Source: an uncultured Collinsella sp. (GTDB lineage: Bacteria; Actinomycetota; Coriobacteriia; Coriobacteriales; Coriobacteriaceae). From it: a DNA stretch of 64,000 nucleotides. The DNA is taken from positions 1 through 64,000 of the forward strand of contig CALLNU010000001.1 in NCBI GenBank assembly GCA_938005465.1, written 5' to 3'. This document shows, piece after piece, positions 27,201 to 36,323 of this stretch; position 1 is the first letter of the stretch; every line of letters begins with the position of its first letter. The notes under the pieces are model-generated. The model saw only the letters and a program-made list of their open reading frames with translations. It did no database searches and was not told the DNA's origin. Position numbers and translations under genes: made by a program.

Positions 27201-27967
27201 AGTACGACAGCGCCCGCGCCTTCCGTGCCGCCGGTGCCGAGGCCGACACCTTCGTGATCAACAACCTCACGCCCGAGGCCGTCGCCGAGAGCACCCACGA
27301 GCTTGCCCGCCGCATCCGTGCAAGCCAGATCGTCATGATCCCCGGCGGCTTCTCGGGCGGCGACGAGCCCGACGGCTCTGCCAAGTTCATCACGGCGTTC
27401 TTCCGTGCTCCCGAGGTCACCGAGGCAGTCCGCGACCTGCTCAAGGCCCGCGACGGCCTGATGCTGGGCATCTGCAACGGCTTCCAGGCTCTGGTCAAGC
27501 TCGGCCTGGTGCCCTACGGTGACATCGTCGACGCCACGCCCGATGCGCCCACGCTGACGTTCAACACCATCGGTCGCCATCAGAGCCGCCTGGTGCGCAC
27601 CCGCATCTCGTCCAACCTGTCCCCATGGCTGTCGCAGTGCAGCCTGGACGACCCCTACACCGTCGCCATCAGCCACGGCGAGGGCCGCTTTGTCGCCAAT
27701 GACGAAGTACTCGCCCAGCTGATCGCCAACGGCCAGGTCGCCACGCAGTACGTGGGCGAGGACGGCAAGCCCAGCATGGATCTTTCCGTCAACCCCAACG
27801 GCTCCGCACTCGCCATTGAGGGCATCACGAGCCCCGACGGCCGCGTCCTAGGCAAGATGGGCCATGCCGAGCGTCGCGGCGACAACCTGTACCGCAACGT
27901 GCCCGAGCATGTCCCCGGCGACAAGTTCATGCCGATCTTTGAGAGCGGCGTAGCCTACTTCGCTTAA
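24221..27967 (+). CDS. purL: Phosphoribosylformylglycinamidine synthase, single-chain
   Basis: Fourth step of purine synthesis: FGAR plus glutamine and ATP to FGAM. 1,248 residues with the synthetase and glutaminase fused in one chain. The N-terminal region is followed by the FGAM core (DHCRHTTF, NETHNHPTEIEPFGGAATC), the second half (GGKDSMSG), and a C-terminal class I glutaminase domain with the catalytic Cys in GICNGFQAL and His/Glu in AISHGEGRF and the tail. This is the large form also seen in clostridia rather than the three-subunit PurLQS common in actinobacteria. ATG 24221 has AGGAA upstream; the frame from 24128 is unused. Monocistronic. Confidence 0.96.
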   Translation: MVSRIYVEKKPGFDVEAQQLKGELTEILGIKGIEALRIINRYDVEGIDEELFRSCVPTVFSEPQVDVTYDELPASDGAVFAVEFLPGQFDQRADSASECVQLISQGERPAVRSAKVYMISGALDEAAIEAIKHYVVNPVEARIASLDLPETLYMETPEPQPVEVLDGFRELDEAGLAAFIADRGLAMDEADIAFCQQYFRDEDRDPTITEIRVIDTYWSDHCRHTTFGTVLDDVTIDDAVVQQAFDRYMEMRHELGRDAKPVCLMDMGTIGAKYLKKTGVMTDVDESEEINACTVKVKVDVDGEDQDWLFLFKNETHNHPTEIEPFGGAATCVGGAIRDPLSGRSYVYQAMRVTGAGDPTVPVSETLEGKLPQRKLVTTAAAGYSSYGNQIGLATGQVNELYHPGYVAKRMEVGAVVGATPANHVRRECPAPTDKIILLGGRTGRDGIGGATGSSKTQNTESIETSGAEVQKGNAPVERKLQRLFRRGDACRLIKRCNDFGAGGVSVAVGELADGLYVDLDTVTKKYDGLDGTELAISESQERMACAVADGDVEEFMGYAAEENLEATVIAEVTAEPRMRMAWNGVAIVDLSREFLNSNGAPKHQVAHVCARSVWQPSWAGTTLAERMTSLVTDLNVASNKGLSERFDSTIGAATVLMPFGGKTQLTPSSAMVAKFPVDGETTTASAMAWGFNPYLMEADQFAGAYLSVVESIAKLVAAGFEHKRAYLSFQEYFERLRTEAERWGKPTAAVLGALMAQVDLGAGAIGGKDSMSGSFEDETGELNVPPTLISFAVAVGKAARAVSPEFKGLTHRVVRIAPATYGEDYRPDAQQLLAAFDAVEALTATGDALAVSTPGYGCGAESLFKMCVGNQIGIELAEDVDVESLFTPLYGSFIVELAEDAELPEVADGVVVEPLGTTVEGYVIDTGSEVIELAELQEAWESGIEDVFAYRSAGETPEVETIDFRAKDIHVYGGAKIARPRVIIPVFPGNNCEYDSARAFRAAGAEADTFVINNLTPEAVAESTHELARRIRASQIVMIPGGFSGGDEPDGSAKFITAFFRAPEVTEAVRDLLKARDGLMLGICNGFQALVKLGLVPYGDIVDATPDAPTLTFNTIGRHQSRLVRTRISSNLSPWLSQCSLDDPYTVAISHGEGRFVANDEVLAQLIANGQVATQYVGEDGKPSMDLSVNPNGSALAIEGITSPDGRVLGKMGHAERRGDNLYRNVPEHVPGDKFMPIFESGVAYFA

Positions 27968-28005
27968 TACGTTCCCATCGGGTACAATCCCCTCGGGTAA
28001 CAACA

Positions 28006-28041
28006 CCCGCCACCGACGCATCCGGTGGCGGGTTCTTTTTT
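28006..28041 (+). terminator. purL terminator
   Basis: CCCGCCACC/GGTGGCGGG stem followed by TTCTTTTTT. Confidence 0.92.
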
Positions 28042-28066
28042 GCTTCGCGCATGTAGAAAGGACATC

Positions 28067-29002
28067 ATGAAAAGCCGCAAGCCGTATCTCGCCACCCTGC
28101 CCGGACTCATCCTGGGCTGTCTCGTTTGCTGCGCGCTCTGGGGCTCTGCCTTCCCCTGCATCAAGATCGGCTACGGCCTCTTTGGCATTCCCGCGCACGA
28201 CAGCGCCTCGCAGCTGCTCTTCGCGGGTCTGCGCTTCACCCTTGCCGGCATGCTGGTCATTGTTGGCATGAGCGTGGCCCAGCGCCGACCGCTCGTTCCG
28301 CAAGCGCGTGATATCAAGCCCATCTGCATCTTGTCGCTCTTCCAGACCATCGGCCAGTACTTCTTTTTCTACCTTGGTCTCTCCCGTGCAAGCGCTATGT
28401 CAAGCTCCATCATCGAGGCCAGCGCCAACTTCTTGGCTATCCTCTTTGCCGTCCTGGCGTTTCGCACCGAAAAGCTCGATGCGGCCAAGGTGCTCGGCTG
28501 CGTACTGGGCTTTGCCGGCGTCGCGCTCGTCAACCTTTCGGGCGCGGACGGCACCTTTGGCTTTACGCTCGACGGCGAGGGCTTCATCCTGGCCTCCACC
28601 GTCGCGGGCGCCCTTTCGACCTGCCTGATCGGCATCTTCTCGCGCGAGCACGACGGCGTCTTGCTTGCCGGGTGGCAGTTCTTGGTCGGCGGCCTGGTCC
28701 TCACCGCCATCGGCTTTATGATGGGTGGCGCGCTCTCCCCCACGGCGATTGCCCCCGCCATCGCGCTCATCATCTACATGGCGCTTATCTCCGCGGTCGC
28801 CTACTCGCTGTGGTCGCGCCTGCTTGCCGTCAACCCCGTCAGCCGCGTCTCGGTCTTTGGGTTTATGAACCCCGTCTTTGGTGTGCTGCTGAGCGCGCTG
28901 CTGCTCGGCGAGGGTGCTGGCACGAGCCCCGTTACCGTCATCGTTGCCCTGCTGTTGGTCTGCAGCGGCATCATCATCGTCAACAAACCCAAAAAAGCTT
29001 AA
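28067..29002 (+). CDS. EamA (DMT) family transporter
   Basis: 311-residue membrane protein with ten hydrophobic segments made of two EamA repeats (start of the first around LVCCALWGSAFPCIKIG, second around residue 165). Drug/metabolite transporter superfamily exporters move amino acids, purines or other small solutes; substrate unknown. ATG 28067 with AAAGGA upstream. It sits just after the purL terminator, so it has its own promoter. Confidence 0.88.
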   Translation: MKSRKPYLATLPGLILGCLVCCALWGSAFPCIKIGYGLFGIPAHDSASQLLFAGLRFTLAGMLVIVGMSVAQRRPLVPQARDIKPICILSLFQTIGQYFFFYLGLSRASAMSSSIIEASANFLAILFAVLAFRTEKLDAAKVLGCVLGFAGVALVNLSGADGTFGFTLDGEGFILASTVAGALSTCLIGIFSREHDGVLLAGWQFLVGGLVLTAIGFMMGGALSPTAIAPAIALIIYMALISAVAYSLWSRLLAVNPVSRVSVFGFMNPVFGVLLSALLLGEGAGTSPVTVIVALLLVCSGIIIVNKPKKA

Positions 29003-29076
29003 CGAACTGCCCTTATTTAGCAGAGGGGATTCATGTACTTTAGCTTAATGGAGTACATCGGTGAGCTGAGGACCGC

Positions 29077-29103
29077 CACGCACGCAAGCGTGCACCCCTT
29101 TTC
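29077..29103 (+). terminator. Terminator after EamA gene
   Basis: GCACGC-AA-GCGTGC followed by ACCCCTTTTCC, ending at the 3' end of the convergent GGDEF gene. A second small stem, ATGTACT/AGTACAT (29034-29059), lies upstream. Confidence 0.6.
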
Positions 29104-30246
29104 CTAGCGTATCTGGACGCCGGCTTTCTTTTTCTCGGCCTTGACGCGGTAGAGCTCCGCATCGGCAGCGCGAAGTAAGTCTTGCCAGGTATCAACACTA
29201 TCGCCGACCCGCGCGTAACCGATGGACATCCGCAATGCATACGGCACCTCGGCACGAGCGAGCTCGTCGTTAATCGCCGAACACAGGTCTATGATGTCCT
29301 GTTCCGCCGTCGCCTTTTGAAGCACCACGAACTCATCGCCACCATAGCGTGCGATAAAACCACCAGACGCCGAGCAGACCTCTTTGAGCGTAGCAGATAT
29401 GACCTGGAGGGCATGATCGCCCTCAACATGTCCATACCGGTCGTTAATTTGCTTAAAGCCGTCGGCATCCATCATAAGCAGATACACATCATCGGCCTGG
29501 TCAGCACCCGAGAACAGCGACAGCATATAGGTCTCAAAACGGTTGCGATTGTTAAGGCCAGTCAACGGGTCGGTCGAGATCAGCTGCTCCTGACAAACAA
29601 TGTAGAGCTGCAACATACTTAACATGATGCCGACACTAAGGCAGGGACCCGAATAAAAGACCTGAAAGACACCGGCCACCAAGGCCGGAATGGCGAAAAA
29701 TGCCAAGGTTTGATAGATGGCCTTCTTTTGTAGGCTCTCGACCTTGCAAGATTGTATAAACGCATGCAGGGACGTATATATAACGTAGCAGTAGCTGACG
29801 ATGGGCTGGATCATATAGACAAAACCGCGACGATACGCGCCCTGCGCATCGATATAGAACAGGGCGTGCGTCCAGTAGCTAGTAAACGCCAGTACGACTA
29901 CCAGCACCGCAGGCAGCGTTACAAACGCCATTCTATAGCGCGCGGTCAAAAGGCGAGAACCCTGCACCGTCTCGGAATAGATAAACCAAATGAGGCACGC
30001 GGCGGCAAAGAGCGAAAACGAAACCGCGTTGGAAATCCAGTTGGCAGCAATGCCCAGCGTGCCGCCCACACCGTCCGAAAGCGTCCAGATTATATCGAAT
30101 AGCATGTACGCGGCAGAGGTGTAACCGAGCGTACTAAACAATAACTGCTGGGTACTCGAGAACAAGGAGTGGCGACTTCGCGCGGCAAGCCCGATAAGAA
30201 CAATCATGCATAGCAGGAATATCTCAATCTTGAGTGCCTTAACCAC
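29104..30246 (-). CDS. Membrane diguanylate cyclase (GGDEF)
   Basis: Makes cyclic-di-GMP from two GTP. About 380 residues. An N-terminal sensor of about seven hydrophobic segments (residues 1-200) has no recognised ligand-binding fold, followed by a GGDEF domain with an intact active site RYGGDEFVVL near residue 310. The inhibitory RxxD site normally placed just before GGDEF is absent, so product inhibition by that route is unlikely. Start: a GTG at 30246 has AAGGG about 10 bases upstream; a TTG at 30264 lacks a site. It is the only c-di-GMP gene seen in the window. Confidence 0.9.
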   Translation of the reverse strand: MVKALKIEIFLLCMIVLIGLAARSRHSLFSSTQQLLFSTLGYTSAAYMLFDIIWTLSDGVGGTLGIAANWISNAVSFSLFAAACLIWFIYSETVQGSRLLTARYRMAFVTLPAVLVVVLAFTSYWTHALFYIDAQGAYRRGFVYMIQPIVSYCYVIYTSLHAFIQSCKVESLQKKAIYQTLAFFAIPALVAGVFQVFYSGPCLSVGIMLSMLQLYIVCQEQLISTDPLTGLNNRNRFETYMLSLFSGADQADDVYLLMMDADGFKQINDRYGHVEGDHALQVISATLKEVCSASGGFIARYGGDEFVVLQKATAEQDIIDLCSAINDELARAEVPYALRMSIGYARVGDSVDTWQDLLRAADAELYRVKAEKKKAGVQIR

Positions 30247-30344
30247 TAGACGCCATCCCTTCAATATCCAAGTGGTCAGAATCGCCCGATTCGTGTCTGG
30301 GCAATAAACACCCCTACTCCGCAGGGGTAAGGGGAATAATAGCA

Positions 30345-30388
30345 GAGCGCCCGAACGTCACTGCAAGACAGCTTTCGTTCGGGCGCTC
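30345..30388 (-). terminator. kdgT terminator
   Basis: A perfect 13-bp stem GAGCGCCCGAACG/CGTTCGGGCGCTC, followed on the minus strand by TGCTATTATTCC. Confidence 0.8.
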
Positions 30389-30433
30389 AAACGGCGCGAA
30401 TTGCACGCCGGCTTGATTGACTCGCGTCGACGA

Positions 30434-31456
30434 TTACTCGCCATCGATGTCGGTCGCGACGGCCTCCTCGATGGCCTCGACACCGGCAGGCGACAGATCC
30501 TCTTTGCCGTGGCAGAACTTCTTATCGACCCAGCCGGTCAGAATCGGAGCCATGATTGCCGTGATGATGACGGCAGTGGCGATCTGCGCATACGCAGTGG
30601 GCGCAAGCTCGGCATAGCGCGGGGCGACCTCGGCGAGGGCGACCGGCGTGGTCATAGCCGTGCCGGCGATAGTGGAGCAGGCAACGGCCGCCTTGCCGTT
30701 ACCACCGCACAGGCGCTCGAACGCAAAGGTAATGGGACCGACGATAAAGAGCGTGATGAGGCCCAGCAGGATGCCCGAAATACCGCCGGTGATAAAGCTC
30801 GAAAGGCTCATGGACGCACCGAGCTGAAAGCCGATAACGGCGATCGCGGGATTGGCGCCGGGGACCAGCAGATTCTTGATAAACGGGAACAAGTTGCCCA
30901 GGACCATGCCGATAACAAGCGGCAGGATGGATCCGATGATGGTGCCGACGGGGATGTTGGCGAGACCCGAGACACCGAGGATGATCATCGTGACGGCGGG
31001 GCCGGCCGTAAAGAACAGGATACCGACAGCGCCCTGCTCGGACTCATCGCCGAACTCGCCCATGATGCCCGTATAGAGCGCCATGTTGCAAAACGTTATG
31101 CCGCCGATGATAGACACGGAGCTCAGGCCCAGGAAGTTATCGTTAAAGAAGTACGCGACGCCCAGACCCAGCGCGGCTGCCACTACAAGCTTAGGAATCA
31201 GCACGACGATGCCGGTCTTGATGGCGCCCGGCGTGGACTTAAAGCTGATGCCGGCGCCCACGAACAGCAAGATCGCGGCAACGATGGTGTTGGAGCCGCC
31301 GCGGCAGGCAGCCGTAAAGAAGCCGCCGACCTCAAAGACCTGCGGGCAGAAGGTATTGAGCAAAAGGCCGACGATCATCGGATAGATCATGATGTCGCCC
31401 GGGATGCGCGGTACCTTGAATTTCTTTTGCTCGCTGGCGGTCGCTTCCTGTGCCAT
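30434..31456 (-). CDS. kdgT: 2-keto-3-deoxygluconate permease
   Basis: 340-residue permease with about ten hydrophobic segments, matching the KdgT family: KVPRIPGDIMIYPMIVGLLLN at the start and the GGSNTIVAAILLFVGAG block. KdgT takes up 2-keto-3-deoxygluconate from pectin or glycosaminoglycan breakdown with protons. No kdg catabolic genes lie nearby, so the substrate rests on family resemblance. ATG 31456 has GGGGG 5-6 bases upstream; an earlier in-frame start (31486) is less likely. Confidence 0.87.
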   Translation of the reverse strand: MAQEATASEQKKFKVPRIPGDIMIYPMIVGLLLNTFCPQVFEVGGFFTAACRGGSNTIVAAILLFVGAGISFKSTPGAIKTGIVVLIPKLVVAAALGLGVAYFFNDNFLGLSSVSIIGGITFCNMALYTGIMGEFGDESEQGAVGILFFTAGPAVTMIILGVSGLANIPVGTIIGSILPLVIGMVLGNLFPFIKNLLVPGANPAIAVIGFQLGASMSLSSFITGGISGILLGLITLFIVGPITFAFERLCGGNGKAAVACSTIAGTAMTTPVALAEVAPRYAELAPTAYAQIATAVIITAIMAPILTGWVDKKFCHGKEDLSPAGVEAIEEAVATDIDGE

Positions 31457-31668
31457 GAAACCCCCATTTCCGCTGACGCAGAACAAAAGCCCACGTCACG
31501 CTTTGCTACAGTAAAGTTTAACCATGGTACCAGAAGAAGCAGACCGCCTCGGTGAGAAATTCGATTCGTTGGGTCAGGCAACGACATGGCAGAATCATCG
31601 CCCGGCAGCAAACGAGTTCACCTACAATTGCCACCGGATCGAAAGACACAACTTTTTAGGAAGTCATT

Positions 31669-32481
31669 ATGACAGCTATCGATCGAGACCGGGCGCGCGC
31701 GGCCTTCAAAAGCTACACCGATGCCTACGACGCCACCAACCCACGCATCGCGCTCAAAATCGAGCATACGTACCACGTGGCCGAGGCATGCGATGCCGTA
31801 GCGCGCGAGCAGGGCTGGTCGTCAGAAGATATTGACCTGGCATGGCTTTGCGGCCTGCTACACGATATGGGCCGCTTTGAGCAGCTGCGACGCTGGGACA
31901 CCTTTAAGGACGCCGAGAGCATGAGCCATGCGGCGCTGGGCATCGAGGTCCTCTTTGGCGAGAATCCCGCCGATGCACCCGCCACGACAAACATCCGTGA
32001 CTTTATCGAAACCGGTGCGCATGACGAGCTCATCCGAGCGAGCATCGCCTATCACAGCGACTTTCGCCTGCCGGCACAACTCGACGAGCGTACACGGTGC
32101 TTCTGCGATATCGTGCGCGATGGTGACAAGATCGACATTATGCGCACCATCGCCGACAGCACCGTCGACACTATCCTCAAGGTGGACGAGAAGACGTTTC
32201 TCGGCAGCCGTTTCTCGTCGCCGACACTTGCCGCCTTTGACGAGCACCGCTGCGTCGCACGCGATGAGCGCGATGAGCCCGCCGACTTCTTGGTGGGGCT
32301 TATCTGCTTTATGTTTGAGCTCGTCTATCCAGCAAGCCGCGCGCTGGCGCGCGAACAGGGCGATATCCACCGCCTGCTCGACGCGCCCTTTGGCATTACG
32401 CGGCCCTTTACCGACCCCGCCACGCAGGCAACTTGGAGCCGCCTAAAGGACGAGATGCGCGACTGGCTGGCGCGCGCCTAG
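31669..32481 (+). CDS. HD-domain phosphohydrolase
   Basis: 270-residue soluble protein with an HD metal-dependent phosphohydrolase fold. First His in EHTYHV (~residue 33), HD pair in GLLHDMGRFEQ (~residue 68), and later ligands in IAYHSDF and RDGDKIDI. Such proteins hydrolyse nucleotides or phosphomonoesters; no substrate can be given. AGGAAG lies 5-6 bases before the ATG. It converges with the EtfA gene and their stop codons overlap by 4 bases. Confidence 0.85.
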   Translation: MTAIDRDRARAAFKSYTDAYDATNPRIALKIEHTYHVAEACDAVAREQGWSSEDIDLAWLCGLLHDMGRFEQLRRWDTFKDAESMSHAALGIEVLFGENPADAPATTNIRDFIETGAHDELIRASIAYHSDFRLPAQLDERTRCFCDIVRDGDKIDIMRTIADSTVDTILKVDEKTFLGSRFSSPTLAAFDEHRCVARDERDEPADFLVGLICFMFELVYPASRALAREQGDIHRLLDAPFGITRPFTDPATQATWSRLKDEMRDWLARA

Positions 32482-33683
32482 CGCTTAAGCTGGGCCAGCA
32501 GCTCCTCAACGACCTCGACGGCGTCCCCAACAACCTTGTACTGGGCAGCACCAAAAATGGGGGCATCCGGGTCCTCGTTGATGGCGATGATGCACTCCGT
32601 CCCACCGATGCCGGCAAGATGTTGGATGGCGCCCGAAACACCGATACTCACGAGAAGCCTGGGCGAAACCGATACGCCCGTCTGGCCAATCTGGTGGCGA
32701 TTCTCCAGCCAACCCGCCTCCACGACGGGACGCGTGCAACCAAGCTCGGCACCCAGGGCATCGGCGAGCCTTCGCATCAGCGGCAGGTTTTTCTTGGAAC
32801 CAATGCCGCGACCCACCACGACAAGGCGCTCGGCATCGGCAATCGAAGCCTGCTGCCCCCACTCCTCGGCGGGAATCGAGATCTCGACACGGGCCTTAAC
32901 GTCTTCCGCAAGCATCACCTGGGTGATCGCGCCGGAACGGCCGTAGTCGAAGTCGGGCGCCTTAAAGATGCCGGGACGAACCGTTGCCATCTGCGGACGG
33001 TGGTTGGGGCAAATGATGGTGGCCATCAAGTTGCCGCCAAACGCCGGGCGCGTCTGCTGCAGTAGGCCCGACTCCGCATCCATCGAAAGCACGGTGCAGT
33101 CGGCCGTAAGACCCGTCTGCAAACGCACGGCAACGCCAGGTGCCAGTTCGCGACCAAAAGCGGTCGCACCATATAGGATGGCCTCGGGTTTGCGTTCGGC
33201 TACCAAATCGCAGATCAAGCGGGCGTAGACCTCCGCATCGTTTTGGCGCAGACGCTCGTCGCGACAGGCCAGGACTTCGTCGGCGCCCGCGCAAACCAGA
33301 TGCTCCAGGTCCCCAAGCGAGCCCTCGGGGCTTATGCCGACCAGTGCCACCAGACGGCAGCCGCGAGCATCGGCAAGCTCGCGCCCCTTGCCCATGAGCT
33401 CGTAGGCCACGGGAGCCACGGCATCGTGCTCGTCAGTCTGCACGAAGACCCAAATGTCTCGATATGCATCAAGGTCCACCGTACCAGCGGCCTCGTCACG
33501 CTCGATCGAGATAGCGTTGACGGGGCAGGCGTCGACGCACCCACCGCATAGGATGCAGCCGTCGGTTACGCGGGCGCATCGGCTGGGTCGCTCGCCTTCC
33601 ACTACGATGCCGCCCGAGGCACAGGCGCGAACGCAGCGACCGCAGCCGATACAGGCTTCGCTATCGATAATCAGTCCGCCCAT
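32478..33683 (-). CDS. etfA: Electron transfer flavoprotein alpha subunit with N-terminal ferredoxin domain
   Basis: 401 residues. The first ~65 are a two-cluster ferredoxin with CIGCGRCVRAC and CILCGGCVDACP, which should carry two [4Fe-4S] clusters. The rest is EtfA, including the FAD-binding C-terminal domain (GRGIGSKKN, the RPVVEAGW block, GVSVSPRLLVSIGVSGAIQH in part). A ferredoxin-fused EtfA is the hallmark of LctC in the Acetobacterium woodii lactate dehydrogenase/Etf complex. The ATG directly follows the etfB stop, with GAGGGG upstream. Confidence 0.93.
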   Translation of the reverse strand: MGGLIIDSEACIGCGRCVRACASGGIVVEGERPSRCARVTDGCILCGGCVDACPVNAISIERDEAAGTVDLDAYRDIWVFVQTDEHDAVAPVAYELMGKGRELADARGCRLVALVGISPEGSLGDLEHLVCAGADEVLACRDERLRQNDAEVYARLICDLVAERKPEAILYGATAFGRELAPGVAVRLQTGLTADCTVLSMDAESGLLQQTRPAFGGNLMATIICPNHRPQMATVRPGIFKAPDFDYGRSGAITQVMLAEDVKARVEISIPAEEWGQQASIADAERLVVVGRGIGSKKNLPLMRRLADALGAELGCTRPVVEAGWLENRHQIGQTGVSVSPRLLVSIGVSGAIQHLAGIGGTECIIAINEDPDAPIFGAAQYKVVGDAVEVVEELLAQLKR

Positions 33684-34499
33684 CTATGCCATCCCCTCGA
33701 TAATCTTGGCAAGCTTTGCCGCCTGCTCGGACGCCGTCCCCTCAACGGTCTCGCACGTTTGGTCACGGTCGGGCACAAACGAGCGCACGACCTGTGTCGG
33801 CGACCCGGCAAGGCCGCAACGCGCGGGGTCGGCGTTCACGTCGGCGGCACTGACCACGCGCACGTCCGCCTCCTCCGCCGCGCGAATACCGGCAATACTC
33901 GGCATACGCAACTGGCCAATCTCCTTGGCAGTCGTCATCGCGCACGGCATCTCAAGGTACACCGTCTCCTCGCCGGCATCGCATCCGTGAACGAGCGCCA
34001 GCGAGTCACACGTCGTAAAGCCCGCGCTTTGCACGCAGCTCACGTCGGTCACGCAGGGAATCTCAAAGGCACCGGCAAGCTCGGGACCAATCTGGGCCGT
34101 ATCGCCATCCACCGCCATCTTGCCGCAGATGAGCAGGTCGAAGTCCTCGTCGAGCGCCTCGATGCCGCACTTGAGGGCGTAGGTGGTCGCCAGGGTATCG
34201 GCACCTGCAAAGGCGCGATCGGTCAGCAGCAGCGCGTCGTCGGCACCGCGGGCGATGCAGTCGCGCAGCAGCGACTCGGTCGCGGGGATGCCCATCGACA
34301 CCACCGTTACGCGCACGTCCATGCCAAAGCCGATCAAGTCGTCCTTCAGCGCCAGCGCGCATTCCAAAGCGCTCGCATCAAAGGGATTAATGACCGCCTG
34401 CTTGCCATCGCGCACGATGGTATTGGTCTTGGGGTCCATCTTGACCTCGGTGCTGCCCGGCACGGCCTTGACGCACACCACCATATGGAAATCGCTCAT
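33684..34499 (-). CDS. etfB: Electron transfer flavoprotein beta subunit
   Basis: About 271 residues, EtfB family. It opens with VCVKAVPGSTEVKMDP, and has INPFDASALECALAL and the nucleotide-loop block GADDALLLTDRAFAGADT. EtfB pairs with EtfA; in bifurcating forms it binds the second FAD. Starts ATG 34499 or GTG 34505 are both served by AGGGGG. It overlaps or abuts the dehydrogenase stop and is flush with etfA, so the three are translationally coupled. Confidence 0.93.
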   Translation of the reverse strand: MSDFHMVVCVKAVPGSTEVKMDPKTNTIVRDGKQAVINPFDASALECALALKDDLIGFGMDVRVTVVSMGIPATESLLRDCIARGADDALLLTDRAFAGADTLATTYALKCGIEALDEDFDLLICGKMAVDGDTAQIGPELAGAFEIPCVTDVSCVQSAGFTTCDSLALVHGCDAGEETVYLEMPCAMTTAKEIGQLRMPSIAGIRAAEEADVRVVSAADVNADPARCGLAGSPTQVVRSFVPDRDQTCETVEGTASEQAAKLAKIIEGMA

Positions 34500-34501
34500 C
34501 T

Positions 34502-36103
34502 TCACGCGCCCCCTTTCTGGACAAGCTCATCCAAGAGCTTCTCCGAAAACAGGTTGCCGCGACCCAGCTGCCCGTCGGGATCGAGCTGGAGCTTGAGCCG
34601 CGCCGACTCGACCATGGCCTCGTGACCGTACATCGTCTCTAAGAAGCCCGCCTTGATCTTGCCGACGCCGTGCTCGGCAGAAACGGCACCGCCCATAGCC
34701 GTTACCTCCGCAGCCCACTGGGCAAACAGCTCGCCACCGCGACGGTAGTCCTGCGCATCGCGCGGCAGGATGTTCACATGCAGATGGTTGTTACCGATGT
34801 GCCCCCAGGCAGCAGATTCAAGCCCGCTTTCGGCCAGTGTGCGGCGATAGAGGACCACGACATCGGCAAGGCGTGCATTGGGCACCGACATGTCCGAGCC
34901 CAGTTTGGTGATGGCGGGATCCGTGCGGCGGCGCTCGTCGATGAGCATGTTGACGCTCTCGGGCACCGCATGGCGGAAGAACCGCTGGCATTCGCGATCG
35001 ACCTCGGTGCGCGCAACCCAGGTCGCGTCGTCGCGGCCACCCGCAAGCTCCAGTACCCACCCCAAGTGATACAGCTCCTCAGTCGCCTGAACTTCGTCGT
35101 CGCAGTCGAGCTCCACGTAGACACAGACCTTGGCCTCTTTGTCGAGCGCCGGCAGCGAGGCAAACGCCGTCGACTGCTCGCGCTGGCGACGTAGAATATC
35201 CAGGGCGCCAGCGTCGAAGTACTCGATGGCAGCCGCATGGGACAGGACGGGACGCACGGAATCGGTGAAGGACACGGCCTTGTCTTCGCTGTCAAAGAAA
35301 CAGCTCACGCCCCAAACGACCGCAGGCGCCGCCTGCAGGGCAATCTCGAGCTCGGTGATGACGCCGATTGTGCCACACGCACCGATAAACAATTCGATGG
35401 CATCCATATCGTCAGCAACGAAATAGCCCGAAGCATTTTTGGTCTTGGGCATGGTGTAGTCGGGAAGGTCAAGCTCGAGTGCACGGCCCACTGCCGTCAC
35501 GAGCGACAGGTGGCGGCCCTGGGCAAAAGCCTCGCCGCGCTGAAGCTCAAGCAAATCACCATCAGCCAGCGCGACGTGGAGTCCCGTGATATGCGGGCGC
35601 ATGGGGCCGTAGGCGTAGCTGCGGGCACCGGAGGCGTGACATGCCGCCATGCCGCCCAGACAGGCAGACGCCTCGGTGGGATCGGTGGGAAAGAACTGCT
35701 CGGGGGCCTCTTGAAACTCATCGTAGGCCTTAAGCGATGCCTGGTCCCAACCAGCGGTCGGCAGCACCTTCTTGCTCAGCTGCTTGCGCAGCTCCGAGAG
35801 CACAACGCCCGGCTCCACGCGCAGCAAAAATTGGCCTTGTTCATCGCGGCGAAGGCCCAAGTAGCGATTCATACGGGAAGTATTGAGGATATGCCCGCCG
35901 TGGGGCACGGCACCGGCGGCAAGGCCGGTTCGGGCGCCCTGAACCGTTACCGGGACACGCTCGGCATGGAGCTTTTCCAAAATGGCACGGACCTCGTCTT
36001 CCGTTGTCGGAAACGAGATGCTCGATGCTTCGCCCGATGCGCGAGATTCATCGCGGCCATACTCTTCGAACTCGTCGGTGAAGGGTTTGATGGTTACAGA
36101 CAC
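34502..36103 (-). CDS. FAD-binding 2-hydroxyacid (D-lactate-type) dehydrogenase
   Basis: 533-residue flavoprotein of the GlcD/D-lactate dehydrogenase family. The N-terminal FAD-binding domain (GARTGLAAGAVPHGG) and the C-terminal oxidase domain ending in SAEHGVGKIKAGFL and DPDGQLGRGNLF are clear. Such enzymes oxidise D-lactate or other 2-hydroxyacids. With the adjacent etfB and ferredoxin-fused etfA it matches the LctD role: lactate oxidation coupled to NAD+ at the expense of reduced ferredoxin. GTG 36103 has GGGGGAG 5 bases upstream. Lactate as substrate is an inference from context. Confidence 0.88.
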   Translation of the reverse strand: MSVTIKPFTDEFEEYGRDESRASGEASSISFPTTEDEVRAILEKLHAERVPVTVQGARTGLAAGAVPHGGHILNTSRMNRYLGLRRDEQGQFLLRVEPGVVLSELRKQLSKKVLPTAGWDQASLKAYDEFQEAPEQFFPTDPTEASACLGGMAACHASGARSYAYGPMRPHITGLHVALADGDLLELQRGEAFAQGRHLSLVTAVGRALELDLPDYTMPKTKNASGYFVADDMDAIELFIGACGTIGVITELEIALQAAPAVVWGVSCFFDSEDKAVSFTDSVRPVLSHAAAIEYFDAGALDILRRQREQSTAFASLPALDKEAKVCVYVELDCDDEVQATEELYHLGWVLELAGGRDDATWVARTEVDRECQRFFRHAVPESVNMLIDERRRTDPAITKLGSDMSVPNARLADVVVLYRRTLAESGLESAAWGHIGNNHLHVNILPRDAQDYRRGGELFAQWAAEVTAMGGAVSAEHGVGKIKAGFLETMYGHEAMVESARLKLQLDPDGQLGRGNLFSEKLLDELVQKGGA

Positions 36104-36323
36104 GCAAACTCCCCCTTTAGCTAACTACAGTGTTTGCAGGGAGATGTTACCGCATCGTTTCGTCGACGTGTTCGAGACCGTCTCCATAATTGGCGATTTT
36201 TACGTTCGTGCAATTCGGCGAGCGGCTGGATTTCCTCGGCAGACGATGCTTTTAACACATATGGCCCCGCCGTCACTGACCGCGCGATTGCCGCTCGAAA
36301 AAAGTTGGAGTATTTTTTGCCGC

